The notes: generated by a model from the sequence alone, not told the origin. 64,000 nucleotides of DNA from Herbaspirillum rhizosphaerae_A (GCF_046025915.1 NZ_JAQQFR010000005.1:319752-383751), one strand, 5' to 3'. Positions 17,482-25,992 are shown, counted from the first letter of the stretch. Numbers and translations are program-made.

Positions 17482-19320
17482 TCAGATCTTTGCGGCGAGA
17501 TAGGCGGTCCAGCCGCCGTAGCCGGTGATGTCGCGTGCGTTGTCGAGTGCCGCCGGTTCGCAGATGAAACCCTTGACGCTGCTGCCGTCGGCCAGCTCCA
17601 TGGTGCCGATGCCCAGCGGTGCCGGAATCGCGGCGACGAAGCTGCCGAAATTGCGCACCGGCATTTCCCAGACTTCGGTGAGAATGGCGGCGCCGTCGTC
17701 GCCATTTGCACTATTGATGCGGACCAATCCCGGCTTGGCCGGTGTCGTGTTGGCGAGTGCATAGAGGCGATAGTGTTTGCTGGTGGTGGTGCTGGCATGC
17801 AGGCGTGCACCGGCTTCCAGCAATTGCCAGTTCAGCGGCTGGCCGCTCAGATGGGCGCCGACCACGCCGACTTTGACTGTCGCTTCGTTGAAAGGCAGCG
17901 GCGCGGCGGCCACGGCATCGGCCTGTGCTGCACCGCCCAGCAATTGCTGGAACTGCGCGCCGGCTTCCGCCAGCAGATGGTCGGATCCTGCGGGGCCGAT
18001 CAGTGTGACCCCTGCCGGAAGACCATCCTTGCGCCACACCGCTGGAATCGCCAGCGCGGCCATGTCCATCAGATTGACGAAATTGGTGTAGTAGCCGAGT
18101 TGCGAATTGCGTACGATGGGATCGGCTTCCACTGCGGCGATGGTCGGCATGGTAGTGGTGGTCGGCACCAGCAGCAGGTCGGTGTTTTGCAGCAGGGTTT
18201 CGGCTTCGCGGCGCAGTTCGGCCAGACGGTATTGGCCGTTGAAAGCATCGACCGCATCGAACTTGTCGGACTGCCCGGTGATCTCTCTGACTACCGGATG
18301 AATCGCTTCGTTATGGGTGTCGAAGAAGTCACCTAGCGCCGCACGGCGTTCCGCGACCCACGGGCCTTGATACAGCAACTGCGCGGCATCGGTGAATGCA
18401 TCGAAAGGAATACGCGTGATGCTGACGCCGGGCAGGGCAGTGATCTTTTCCAGCGCTTGTTCGTAAGCCAGTTTGGCGTTGTCGTCGCCATAGAATTCCG
18501 GTTTTTGCGGCACGGCGATGCGATAGCCGCGGCGCTTCACACCGAGCATCACCGGGCTGCGCGAATAGGCATCGCCTGCATCGTATCCCGCCGCACTTTG
18601 CAGCACGCGCCAGGCGTCGGCGACGTCATGCGCAAAAATAGAAATGCAGTCCAGCGTGCGACAGGCCGGCAACATGCCGCTGGCGCTGAGCAGGCCGCGC
18701 GTCGGTTTCAACCCGACCAGGTTGTTGAAGGCAGCTGGTACGCGGCCGGAGCCGGCAGTGTCGGTGCCGAGTGAAAACAAGACTTGCCCCAATGCGACTG
18801 CAACGGCCGAGCCGGAGCTTGAGCCGCCCGAAACATATTCTGGCCGCAGCGAGTTGCGCACGGCGCCATAGGGTGAGCGAACGCCGACCAGCCCGGTGGC
18901 GAACTGATCCAGATTGGTTTTGCCGACCAGCAGTGCGCCAGCCTGTTGCAGCCGGGCGACCACAGTGGCGCTGACTTGCGGCACATGGCTGAATTCGGGG
19001 CAGGCGGCGGTGGTCGCCATGTCGGCGACGTCGATGTTGTCTTTCACCGCAAATGGGATGCCGAACAACGGCAGCGATTCGAACACCGCTTCGCCCTTGA
19101 TTTGCAACATCAGATCAAGCGCGGCCGCCTGTTGCTTGAGCGTCTTGGCAGGCACACGGCTGATCCAGATTTCATCGCGGTCGGCGTGTTCTATTTGTGT
19201 GATCAGATCCCCAATCAGTTTGCCGGGAGTGAGGCTGCCGGCGCGGTACGAGGCCAATACGTCGGCGATCGTCCGTTGTGGGGATTGGATGGAATTTTGG
19301 CGTAGAGTATTTGCTGACAT
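17482..19320 (-). CDS. atzF: allophanate hydrolase
   Basis: Splits allophanate into two ammonia and two carbon dioxide molecules, the last step of biuret and cyanurate mineralisation. The 612-residue protein has the amidase-signature domain with the Ser-cisSer-Lys triad Lys93 (FAVKDN), Ser167 (GGSSSGS) and Ser191 (GTDTAGS), then the allophanate-hydrolase C-terminal domain (about 455-612), which separates it from other amidases. Urea carboxylase is not encoded nearby, so allophanate probably comes from biuret. ATGs at 19356, 19332 and 19320 are in frame; the sigma-54 promoter predicts transcription starting near 19348, which excludes 19356 and favours 19320. First gene of the 12-kb operon. Confidence 0.93.
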   Translation of the reverse strand: MSANTLRQNSIQSPQRTIADVLASYRAGSLTPGKLIGDLITQIEHADRDEIWISRVPAKTLKQQAAALDLMLQIKGEAVFESLPLFGIPFAVKDNIDVADMATTAACPEFSHVPQVSATVVARLQQAGALLVGKTNLDQFATGLVGVRSPYGAVRNSLRPEYVSGGSSSGSAVAVALGQVLFSLGTDTAGSGRVPAAFNNLVGLKPTRGLLSASGMLPACRTLDCISIFAHDVADAWRVLQSAAGYDAGDAYSRSPVMLGVKRRGYRIAVPQKPEFYGDDNAKLAYEQALEKITALPGVSITRIPFDAFTDAAQLLYQGPWVAERRAALGDFFDTHNEAIHPVVREITGQSDKFDAVDAFNGQYRLAELRREAETLLQNTDLLLVPTTTTMPTIAAVEADPIVRNSQLGYYTNFVNLMDMAALAIPAVWRKDGLPAGVTLIGPAGSDHLLAEAGAQFQQLLGGAAQADAVAAAPLPFNEATVKVGVVGAHLSGQPLNWQLLEAGARLHASTTTSKHYRLYALANTTPAKPGLVRINSANGDDGAAILTEVWEMPVRNFGSFVAAIPAPLGIGTMELADGSSVKGFICEPAALDNARDITGYGGWTAYLAAKI

Positions 19321-19332
19321 GTTTATATTCAT

Positions 19333-19346
19333 TCTTGAATACAAGA
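19333..19346 (-). promoter_or_regulatory. dyad operator candidate at the atzF transcription start
   Basis: Inverted repeat TCTTG-AATA-CAAGA located at about +2 to +15 of the predicted sigma-54 transcript. Size and half-site style suit a dimeric GntR/FCD repressor, and such a regulator is encoded as the last gene of the same operon. The link is inferred. Confidence 0.45.
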
Positions 19347-19358
19347 TTGAGAACATTA

Positions 19359-19374
19359 AGCAGATACTGTGCCA
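19359..19374 (-). promoter_or_regulatory. sigma-54 (RpoN) promoter of the triuret/biuret operon
   Basis: On the minus strand the sequence reads CTGGCACAGTATCTGCTT: a perfect -24 TGGCAC, five bases, then CTGCT for the -12 TTGCW. The invariant GG and GC are separated by exactly ten bases, the spacing RpoN requires. Transcription would begin near 19348, 28 bases before the atzF ATG at 19320. Sigma-54 control normally means activation by NtrC under nitrogen limitation. Confidence 0.75.
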
Positions 19375-19627
19375 GCGGAGATTTTTGGGCGCTTATTTGA
19401 GATGGAAACCAGTCCGAAAATGCCTGCAACGCAATAGGATGGCTGGTTTGGTGGCGGCGCATCGATTGTTGCGTGAAGCGGAGGAGGGCAGTGAGGGGGA
19501 CCAAGAATGTGGAGAGCGGTGATCCGAACTGGGGCACATGCTTTCGTCTGGCGCAGCTTTGGATACCAAACTGGTGCCTGCATCAGGTTTTCGTGCAGGT
19601 CTACTTCGGATCATTTCGTGGATCAGC

Positions 19628-19659
19628 TCAGGTCACTTATCTATTGGTAAGTGACCTGA
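19628..19659 (-). terminator. hairpin after the YidB-like gene
   Basis: A perfect 12-bp inverted repeat, TCAGGTCACTTA / TAAGTGACCTGA, with an eight-base loop, eight bases after the stop codon of the YidB-like gene. No T-run follows on either strand, so it may be a Rho-independent-like end of low strength, an mRNA stabiliser or an operator. Confidence 0.45.
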
Positions 19660-19666
19660 TGAAAGC

Positions 19667-20155
19667 TTAAGTTGGCTTGCCGCCGAGAAAGCCACCAAGC
19701 AGATTGCCGATTTCGGAACCAAGATCGCCGCCGACGGACTCCGGCACCTGACCGTTCGGTGTCAGATGATCAACCAGACCCGGAAGAATCTGCGCCAGAT
19801 GACCGGCGATGTCGCCTTGTGGAATGCCGGTGGCTTGTGCCAGACCGCCCAGTTGATCGTCGCCCAGCGCCTGCGAAACCTGGTCGCCGGAGACGGGCTG
19901 GTTCTGGCCGTTGCCGATCCAGGAGTCGACGATCTGTCCGAGTCCGGCGTTTTGCAGCGTGCCGAGCAGGCCTCCCAGTCCGCCTATGCTGCCTAGACCA
20001 CCCAAGCCGCCCAGTGCGCCGCCGGACTGATTGTTATTGTTGGCGAGCAGGCTCAAAACCGCCTGAATCAATGCTGCCTTGGGGTCGGCGGGTGCGTCGG
20101 CGGCATCGCCTGCATTGTTATTGAGTGCGCCAAGTACGCTGTCGAATAAGCCCAT
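19667..20155 (-). CDS. YidB-family protein (DUF937)
   Basis: A 162-residue protein of unknown function. The N-terminus MGLFDSVLGAL and the C-terminal block LAQATGIPQGDIAGHLAQILPGLVDHLTPNG (about 105-135) are the DUF937/YidB signature; between them lies a Gly/Leu-rich low-complexity stretch (about 48-66). No signal peptide or membrane segment is evident. GGAG lies seven bases before the ATG at 20155. It is a single-gene unit between the atzF promoter region and rsmE. Confidence 0.85.
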   Translation of the reverse strand: MGLFDSVLGALNNNAGDAADAPADPKAALIQAVLSLLANNNNQSGGALGGLGGLGSIGGLGGLLGTLQNAGLGQIVDSWIGNGQNQPVSGDQVSQALGDDQLGGLAQATGIPQGDIAGHLAQILPGLVDHLTPNGQVPESVGGDLGSEIGNLLGGFLGGKPT

Positions 20156-20338
20156 GAAATTCTCCGGAATCAAAAGTGATGAGGGATACGTTTCGGCACT
20201 CTCGCAGGCGATGGCCGAAACAACGTTAAAACAAGCAGATACAACGGTTTGCCGCTCTCCGGCGTTGTCGAAGGATGTCGAGATGCCCCGGCTTTCGGTG
20301 CTTCCATGCCACCTTCGTCGCTCTCCCTTTACTCTTAT

Positions 20339-21064
20339 TTACATCTCGCCCCAGATTGCATTGATCGCCGCCAGGGCGCTGAGACCGGCAGTTTCGGTAC
20401 GCAGCACGCGCGGGCCCATGGATAGCATCAGCGCGCCATGGTCGCAGGCGAGGTTTTCTTCTGCATCGGTAAAGCCACCTTCCGGGCCAACCATCAGGCT
20501 TAGCGCCTGCGCCGGATGATGGCGGGCCCAGTCCGACAGCGATTGTTCGCCGCGCGGCGACAGCAGGATGCGCTTGTGCAGGTCGCTCTGAGCAATCCAG
20601 CTGTTGAATTCGGTGAGCGGCGATAGTTGCGCCAGGCGATTGCGTCCGCTTTGCTCCGCGGCGGCGTGGATGATGCCTTGCCAATGGCTTTGCTTCTTTT
20701 CGGCGCGCTCGCTGTTGAGGCGCACTACGCAGCGCTGTGCTGCCAGAGGCTGGATCGCAGTGACGCCGAGTTCGACGGCTTTTTCGATGATCCAGTCCAT
20801 TTTGGATGCTTCCGGCAAGGCTTGCGCCAGCGTGATGGCGTAGGACAGCTCCGCTTCGCGCGGGGAAAAGGTTTTGACCTCGGCGTAGACGCGTTTCTTT
20901 TCCATCTGGGTAATGACGGCGGTGTATTCGCCGCCTTCGCCATTGAAGAGCGTAATCGGATTGCCGACCTGCATGCGGATCACCTGGACGTGATGCGCGA
21001 CCTGGTCGGGCAGGGCAAGCGTCGTACCGATGGCAAGCGGGTCGGGGCAATAAAAGCGGGGCAT
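20339..21064 (-). CDS. rsmE: 16S rRNA (uracil-1498-N3)-methyltransferase
   Basis: SPOUT-class methyltransferase that methylates N3 of U1498 in the small ribosomal subunit. The 241-residue protein has the N-terminal PUA-like part (MPRFYCPDPL, HHVQVIRMQVG) and the C-terminal knotted SAM-binding part with LMVGPEGGFTDAE and a last block VLRTETAGLSALAAINAIWG, both diagnostic for RsmE. The ATG at 21064 matches the family N-terminus; a longer in-frame start at 21142 is rejected. Divergent from tkt. Confidence 0.95.
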   Translation of the reverse strand: MPRFYCPDPLAIGTTLALPDQVAHHVQVIRMQVGNPITLFNGEGGEYTAVITQMEKKRVYAEVKTFSPREAELSYAITLAQALPEASKMDWIIEKAVELGVTAIQPLAAQRCVVRLNSERAEKKQSHWQGIIHAAAEQSGRNRLAQLSPLTEFNSWIAQSDLHKRILLSPRGEQSLSDWARHHPAQALSLMVGPEGGFTDAEENLACDHGALMLSMGPRVLRTETAGLSALAAINAIWGEM

Positions 21065-21403
21065 GATCAACAAGTCCTGATGAGTGAGAACGGTGAAATG
21101 AACAATTCTTGGATGCCGCGGTGGTGGATCAAGGCAGCGCAAACCAAAGGGGAATTCGCGAAAAATCAGCGGGAATTGCCTTCAGGTATGCTTTTCTGGC
21201 CCTGGCGGCGACGCTTGATTTTAATTCTTCGGGCTTCTGTCTGGTAAAATACTTGGCTCAGTCTGGCTTGGTCCGGGAGTTCATCCGGGTCGACCGGCAA
21301 GGCATTCGAAATGCGCGTTAATGACGGCAAACCGCAGCTATCTCGCGGAAGCCATCAAAACGACATGATTCGACACCGCAATCCGCAACTCTTTGACATC
21401 GAC
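21065..21403. other. 339-bp divergent intergenic region rsmE / tkt
   Basis: Holds an extended -10 element, TGGTAAAAT (21242-21250), pointing toward tkt, which would give a 5' untranslated leader of about 150 bases. No gene is supported inside it, although the tkt frame stays open from 21311. Confidence 0.4.
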
Positions 21404-23398
21404 ATGACTTCCACACTCCCTACCGACAAGATGGCCAACGCGATCCGCGCGCTGGCAATGGACGCAGTACAAAAAGCAAACTCAGGACACCCAGGCGCGC
21501 CGATGGGGATGGCGGAAATCGCAGTCGCATTGTGGGCCAAGCACTATCGCCACAATCCGACCAATCCGCAATGGGCCAACCGCGACCGTTTCGTGTTGTC
21601 GAACGGACATGGTTCGATGCTGCAATACGCCTTGTTGCACCTGACCGGTTACGACCTGTCGATGGAAGAAATCAAGAATTTCCGCCAACTGCATTCCAAG
21701 ACCGCCGGCCATCCGGAAGTCCACATCACCCCAGGCGTGGAAACCACCACCGGCCCGCTGGGTCAGGGCGTCACCAACGCCGTCGGTATGGCGCTGGCTG
21801 AAAAGCTGCTGGCTGCAGAATTCAACAAGCCGGATCTGGCAGTTGTTGATCACTACACTTACGCTTTCGTCGGCGACGGTTGCCTGATGGAAGGCATCTC
21901 GCACGAAGCCTGCTCGCTGGCCGGCACACTGCGCCTGTCCAAGCTGATCGTGCTGTACGACGACAACGGCATCTCCATTGATGGCAAGGTCGAAGGCTGG
22001 TTCAAGGACGACACCCCGAAGCGTTTTGAAGCCTACGGCTGGAACGTTATTGCCGGCGTCGATGGTCACAATGTCGAAGCGGTCAATTCCGCTATCCATC
22101 AAGCCAAGCTGGCCGACAAGCCGACGCTGATCTGCTGCAAGACCGTGATCGGCAAGGGTTCGCCAAATCTGGCCGGTACCGACAAGGTTCACGGCGCGGC
22201 ATTAGGCGACAAGGAAGTTGCTGCCGTGCGCGAAGCGCTGGGCTGGACTTCTGCACCGTTCGAAATTCCTGCCGACATCTATTCCGCCTGGGACGGCAAG
22301 ACCCAAGGCCAGCAACTGGAAGCCGAGTGGAACAAGCTGTATCAGGCCTATCAGGCCAAGTATCCAACCGAAGCCGCTGAACTGGTGCGTCGCCTGAAGG
22401 GCGAGTTGCCGGCTGGTTTCGATGCGGCGGTGCAGGCTTACATCGCCAGCACCATCGAAAAGAAAGAAACCATCGCCACCCGCAAGGCCAGCCAGAACGC
22501 GATTCAGGCGTATGCCCAAGTTCTGCCTGAATTCCTCGGCGGTTCGGCCGATCTGACTGGTTCCAACCTGACCAACTGGAAGGAATCCGTGGCCGTGCGT
22601 GCCGACGTCGCCGGCAACCATATCAACTATGGCGTGCGCGAATTCGGCATGAGCGCGATCATGAACGGTATCGCTTTGCATGGCGGTTACATCCCGTTCG
22701 GCGCGACCTTCCTGACCTTCTCCGATTACAGCCGCAATGCGTTGCGCATGGCGGCGCTGATGCAGATCCGTGCGCTGTTCGTGTTCACGCATGACTCCAT
22801 CGGCCTGGGCGAAGACGGCCCGACGCATCAATCGGTGGAACATGTTTCGAGCCTGCGCCTGATCCCGAATCTGGACAACTGGCGTCCATGCGACACAGTC
22901 GAATCGGCTATCGCGTGGGAACAAGCAGTCAAGCGCAACGATGGTCCGAGCACGCTGATCTTCTCGCGTCAAAATCTGCCGTATCAGGAACGTACTGCGG
23001 AACAAGTCGCTGACATCAAGCGCGGTGGCTATATCCTGAAAGAAGCCAAGGACGCCAAGGTGATCCTGATCGCTACCGGTTCGGAAATCGAACTGGCGGT
23101 CAAGGCAGCTGATGAACTGGCAGCGCAAGGCATCGCGGCCCGCGTCGTGTCGATGCCATGTACCGATGTGTTTGACCGTCAGGATGCGGCTTACAAGGCA
23201 AGCGTTCTGCAACGTGGCGTGCCGCGCGTGGCGATCGAGGCCGGCGTGACCTCGACATGGCACAAGTATGTCGGCCTGGAAGGCGCTGTGGTCGGTATCG
23301 ACACCTTTGGTGAATCGGCTCCGGCAGGCGTGCTGTTCAAGCATTTCGGCTTCACCGTCGAAAACGTCGTCGCCAAGGCCAAGCTGGTCCTGGCATGA
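21404..23398 (+). CDS. tkt: transketolase
   Basis: Thiamine-diphosphate enzyme of the pentose phosphate pathway that moves two-carbon units between sugar phosphates. The 664-residue protein has the family order: N-terminal pyrophosphate-binding domain with KANSGHPGAPMG and the ThDP motif GDGCLMEGISHEA...DDN, the middle pyrimidine-binding domain with NYGVREFGM and the glutamate that activates the cofactor, and a C-terminal domain ending near ASVLQRGVPRVAIEAG. The ATG at 21404 gives the standard start MTSTLPTDKMANAIRALAMDA. Its stop overlaps the following GNAT gene (ATGA). Confidence 0.97.
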   Translation: MTSTLPTDKMANAIRALAMDAVQKANSGHPGAPMGMAEIAVALWAKHYRHNPTNPQWANRDRFVLSNGHGSMLQYALLHLTGYDLSMEEIKNFRQLHSKTAGHPEVHITPGVETTTGPLGQGVTNAVGMALAEKLLAAEFNKPDLAVVDHYTYAFVGDGCLMEGISHEACSLAGTLRLSKLIVLYDDNGISIDGKVEGWFKDDTPKRFEAYGWNVIAGVDGHNVEAVNSAIHQAKLADKPTLICCKTVIGKGSPNLAGTDKVHGAALGDKEVAAVREALGWTSAPFEIPADIYSAWDGKTQGQQLEAEWNKLYQAYQAKYPTEAAELVRRLKGELPAGFDAAVQAYIASTIEKKETIATRKASQNAIQAYAQVLPEFLGGSADLTGSNLTNWKESVAVRADVAGNHINYGVREFGMSAIMNGIALHGGYIPFGATFLTFSDYSRNALRMAALMQIRALFVFTHDSIGLGEDGPTHQSVEHVSSLRLIPNLDNWRPCDTVESAIAWEQAVKRNDGPSTLIFSRQNLPYQERTAEQVADIKRGGYILKEAKDAKVILIATGSEIELAVKAADELAAQGIAARVVSMPCTDVFDRQDAAYKASVLQRGVPRVAIEAGVTSTWHKYVGLEGAVVGIDTFGESAPAGVLFKHFGFTVENVVAKAKLVLA

Positions 23399-23997
23399 GC
23401 GTGACCGGCAAAGGTCAGAACAAAGATCGGGACCCGGACATCACCAACGTCGTCGGCCCGGTAACGGTCCGGCGCGCGACGGTCGACGATGCCGCTCTGA
23501 TCGCTCAGGTGCGCATTGACAGCTGGCGTGCAGCGTATCGCGGCATGATTCCAGATGCTTATCTGGACGGCATGAAGGTAGAAGACAGCACGCGCATGTG
23601 GACGCGCGTGTTGAGCGCAGCGTCCGATGCGGCTTGCACCTATGTGGCGGAAGTTGACGGTGAGCTGGTCGGTTTCGCCGCCGGTATCACGCTGGCGGAA
23701 CGCAAGCTTGATTTCGATGCCGAACTGACGGCGTTATATGTTTTGCCCTCGGCTCAGCGCGCTGGCATCGGCCGCCGCTTGCTGACCGAAGTGGCTGCAA
23801 CACTGGGCGCGGCAGGTGCGCCCAACATGCTGGTCTGGGTGCTGGCACAAAACAAAAAGGCGCGCGATTTTTACGCGCATCTGGATGCGCTGCTACTCGC
23901 AGAGCAGACCTTCAAGTGGGATGAATTGGATTTGATCGAAGTCGCCTACGGCTGGCGCGACATCCAATCCATCGGCAAAATTACTACTGTTTCTTAA
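23395..23997 (+). CDS. GNAT-family N-acetyltransferase coupled to tkt
   Basis: A 200-residue acetyltransferase. After a charged 22-residue N-terminal tail comes the GNAT fold: TVRRATVDDAALIAQVRIDSWRAAYRG, the central strand AELTALYVLPSAQRAG and the acetyl-CoA loop QRAGIGRRL (about 121-129), then LAQNKKARDFYAHL. The substrate is unknown. The start codon overlaps the tkt stop by four bases, and gap follows nine bases after its stop, so it sits inside a carbon-metabolism operon; a role in acetylating a metabolic protein or small molecule is only a suggestion. Confidence 0.85.
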   Translation: MSVTGKGQNKDRDPDITNVVGPVTVRRATVDDAALIAQVRIDSWRAAYRGMIPDAYLDGMKVEDSTRMWTRVLSAASDAACTYVAEVDGELVGFAAGITLAERKLDFDAELTALYVLPSAQRAGIGRRLLTEVAATLGAAGAPNMLVWVLAQNKKARDFYAHLDALLLAEQTFKWDELDLIEVAYGWRDIQSIGKITTVS

Positions 23998-24006
23998 GGA
24001 GAAAAC

Positions 24007-25020
24007 ATGACTATCCGCGTTGCAATCAATGGCTACGGCCGTATCGGCCGCAATATCCTCCGCGCTCATTACGAAGGCGGTAAAAAACACGACATCGAGA
24101 TCGTGGCCATCAATGACCTGGGCGATCCAAAAACCAACGCCCACCTGACTCAATACGACACGACCCACGGCAAGTTTCCTGGCACCGTGACAGTCGACGG
24201 CGACTCCATCGTCGTCAACGGCGACCGCATCAAGGTGCTGGCGCAACGCAACCCGGCAGAACTGCCATGGGGCGAACTGAAGGTTGACGTCGTGCTGGAA
24301 TGCACCGGCTTCTTCACGACAAAAGAAAAGGCCAGCGCTCACCTGAAGGGCGGCGCAAAGAAAGTCATCATCTCCGCACCAGGCGGCAAGGATGTGGACG
24401 CGACGGTCGTGTTCGGCGTCAACCACGGCGTGCTGAAGGCCAGCGACACCGTGATCTCCAACGCATCGTGCACCACCAACTGCCTGGCGCCGCTGGTTCA
24501 GCCTCTGCACGAGAAAATCGGTCTGGTCAACGGTCTGATGACGACCGTCCACGCTTACACCAACGACCAGGTGCTGACTGACGTGTACCACGAAGATCTG
24601 CGCCGCGCGCGCTCGGCTACCCAGTCGATGATCCCGGCCAAGACCGGTGCCGCTTCCGCAGTCGGCCTGGTGCTGCCAGAACTGAACGGCAAGCTGGACG
24701 GCTACGCGATTCGCGTTCCGACCATCAACGTCTCGATCGTCGATCTGTCGTTCATTGCTGCACGCGACACGACTGTGGACGAAGTCAACGCCATCATGAA
24801 GGCCGCTTCCGAAGCCGGCCCGCTGAAGGGTATCCTGACTTACAACACCGAGCCGCTGGTTTCTGTCGACTTCAACCACAATCCTGCATCGTCGAACTTC
24901 GACTCGACCCTGACCAAGGTCTCCGGCCGTCTGGTCAAGGTTTCGTCGTGGTATGACAACGAATGGGGCTTCTCGAACCGCATGCTGGACACGACTGTGG
25001 CGCTGGTTTCGGCAAAATAA
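24007..25020 (+). CDS. gap: type I glyceraldehyde-3-phosphate dehydrogenase
   Basis: Oxidises and phosphorylates glyceraldehyde 3-phosphate to 1,3-bisphosphoglycerate in glycolysis, and runs in reverse in gluconeogenesis. The 337-residue protein has the Rossmann start INGYGRIGRN, the catalytic Cys155 in SNASCTTNCL, the catalytic His in TTVHAYTNDQ and the C-terminal SWYDNEWGFSNRM. A strong AAGGAG lies before the ATG. With tkt and the GNAT gene it forms a likely three-gene unit ended by the terminator at 25190-25228. Confidence 0.97.
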   Translation: MTIRVAINGYGRIGRNILRAHYEGGKKHDIEIVAINDLGDPKTNAHLTQYDTTHGKFPGTVTVDGDSIVVNGDRIKVLAQRNPAELPWGELKVDVVLECTGFFTTKEKASAHLKGGAKKVIISAPGGKDVDATVVFGVNHGVLKASDTVISNASCTTNCLAPLVQPLHEKIGLVNGLMTTVHAYTNDQVLTDVYHEDLRRARSATQSMIPAKTGAASAVGLVLPELNGKLDGYAIRVPTINVSIVDLSFIAARDTTVDEVNAIMKAASEAGPLKGILTYNTEPLVSVDFNHNPASSNFDSTLTKVSGRLVKVSSWYDNEWGFSNRMLDTTVALVSAK

Positions 25021-25189
25021 TCGGAGTTTTGAAGGCATTTAACTAGGAATTTTTCGGGCATTTCTCATTGATCCGGCCTAATTGGGCTTCTTTTCATCGC
25101 ATGCTTGTCAGGCGTTGTCTAAGAAAATACATTGGGCGGATCAATAGCCGGACTTTGCCAGGGACTTGCCAAGACTTGCCTAGTACCGG

Positions 25190-25228
25190 AAAGGCTGTTG
25201 CAAACTCCGTTTTGCGATAGCCTTTTTT
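25190..25228 (+). terminator. intrinsic terminator after gap
   Basis: AAAGGCT (25190-25196) pairs with AGCCTTT (25219-25225), with inner GCAAA/TTTGC pairing, followed by a T-run to 25228. It lies 170 bp after the gap stop codon; the stretch between holds no gene but three imperfect GACTTGCC repeats at 25151-25181. Confidence 0.75.
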
Positions 25229-25263
25229 ATTGACGATTTAACAATAAATAACCGAGGGATGTA

Positions 25264-25767
25264 ATGTCATCATCGTCACCTTCAAGAGCAACTGCGCGTA
25301 GTCGCGGTCTCAAACTGATTGCCGTCGTGGGGCTGACCCTCGCGCTGAGCGCGTGCGATTACGTCGCCAGTTTCAGCAAACCGAAGCAAACACCGGAAGA
25401 AGCCAAGGCCGAAGGCATCGCCCTGGGTGCAGGCTGCCGTCAAGCCGGGCAAAGCCTGGAAGACTGCTATCAACGTAATCCGGACAGCCTGAAGGCGGGT
25501 ATCTTCGCCGGCTGGAAGGATATGCACGAATACATGGCCGCCAAGAATATCCAGACCGTCACTCCACCTCCGCCGGTGATGACTGACAAGCCGGATGCCG
25601 AAGCGGATGCCGCCAAGGACGCACCGAAAGATGATCGCGCCGCGCGCCGTGAGCGCCGCGAACGCGAGCGCGCCGAAAAAGACAAAGATGCCGCTAAAAG
25701 CAAGGATAGTGATAGCGACTCCAAAAGTAGCAGGAAAAACCGCGACGACGGTTCCTCCAAAAAATAA
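25264..25767 (+). CDS. small lipoprotein with charged C-terminal tail
   Basis: A 167-residue predicted outer- or inner-membrane lipoprotein of unknown function. A basic N-terminus and hydrophobic core end in the lipobox LALSAC with Cys31 as the lipidation site. Residues 45-105 form a compact region with two cysteines (GCRQAGQSLEDCYQRN) and a motif GWKDMHEYM. From about 115 to the end the chain is almost wholly Lys, Asp, Arg, Glu and Ser, so it is disordered and perhaps peptidoglycan- or surface-facing. Monocistronic between two clear terminators. Confidence 0.8.
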   Translation: MSSSSPSRATARSRGLKLIAVVGLTLALSACDYVASFSKPKQTPEEAKAEGIALGAGCRQAGQSLEDCYQRNPDSLKAGIFAGWKDMHEYMAAKNIQTVTPPPPVMTDKPDAEADAAKDAPKDDRAARRERRERERAEKDKDAAKSKDSDSDSKSSRKNRDDGSSKK

Positions 25768-25834
25768 GCAGGCAATCCTTGGTGTCGACAAGATGCATTT
25801 GACCAGGGACTGATCAGCCGGCTGTTTTGTCATG

Positions 25835-25859
25835 ACGCCCCGCCAGTCGGGGCGTTTTT
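25835..25859 (+). terminator. intrinsic terminator after the lipoprotein gene
   Basis: Perfect 8-bp stem ACGCCCCG / CGGGGCGT with a five-base loop and five T residues directly after it. Confidence 0.85.
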
Positions 25860-25992
25860 CATGGCGATGCCGGACATCGGAGGCGTGTAACGCAGTCCTC
25901 CTATCGACATGCTGATGAGAATGATGGCGCATGTTTTGCATTTCCCGGTAAGGCAGTGCATCATGCACGTCTTCACGCACGACAACAAAAAC

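Larger units (their letters stand above)
19357..19666. other. 310-bp intergenic region upstream of atzF
   Basis: Contains the sigma-54 promoter and, at its far end, a 12-bp hairpin after the YidB-like gene. No open reading frame with a ribosome-binding site was seen. An enhancer for NtrC would be expected within this stretch, but no site with the canonical TGCAC(C/T)-N5-GGTGCA spacing was found by eye. Confidence 0.5.

Noticed and set aside
19579..19597. Possible NtrC enhancer, TGCA-N11-TGCA
   Set aside because: The canonical site has nine bases between the TGCA halves and CC/GG flanks; this one has eleven and lacks them.
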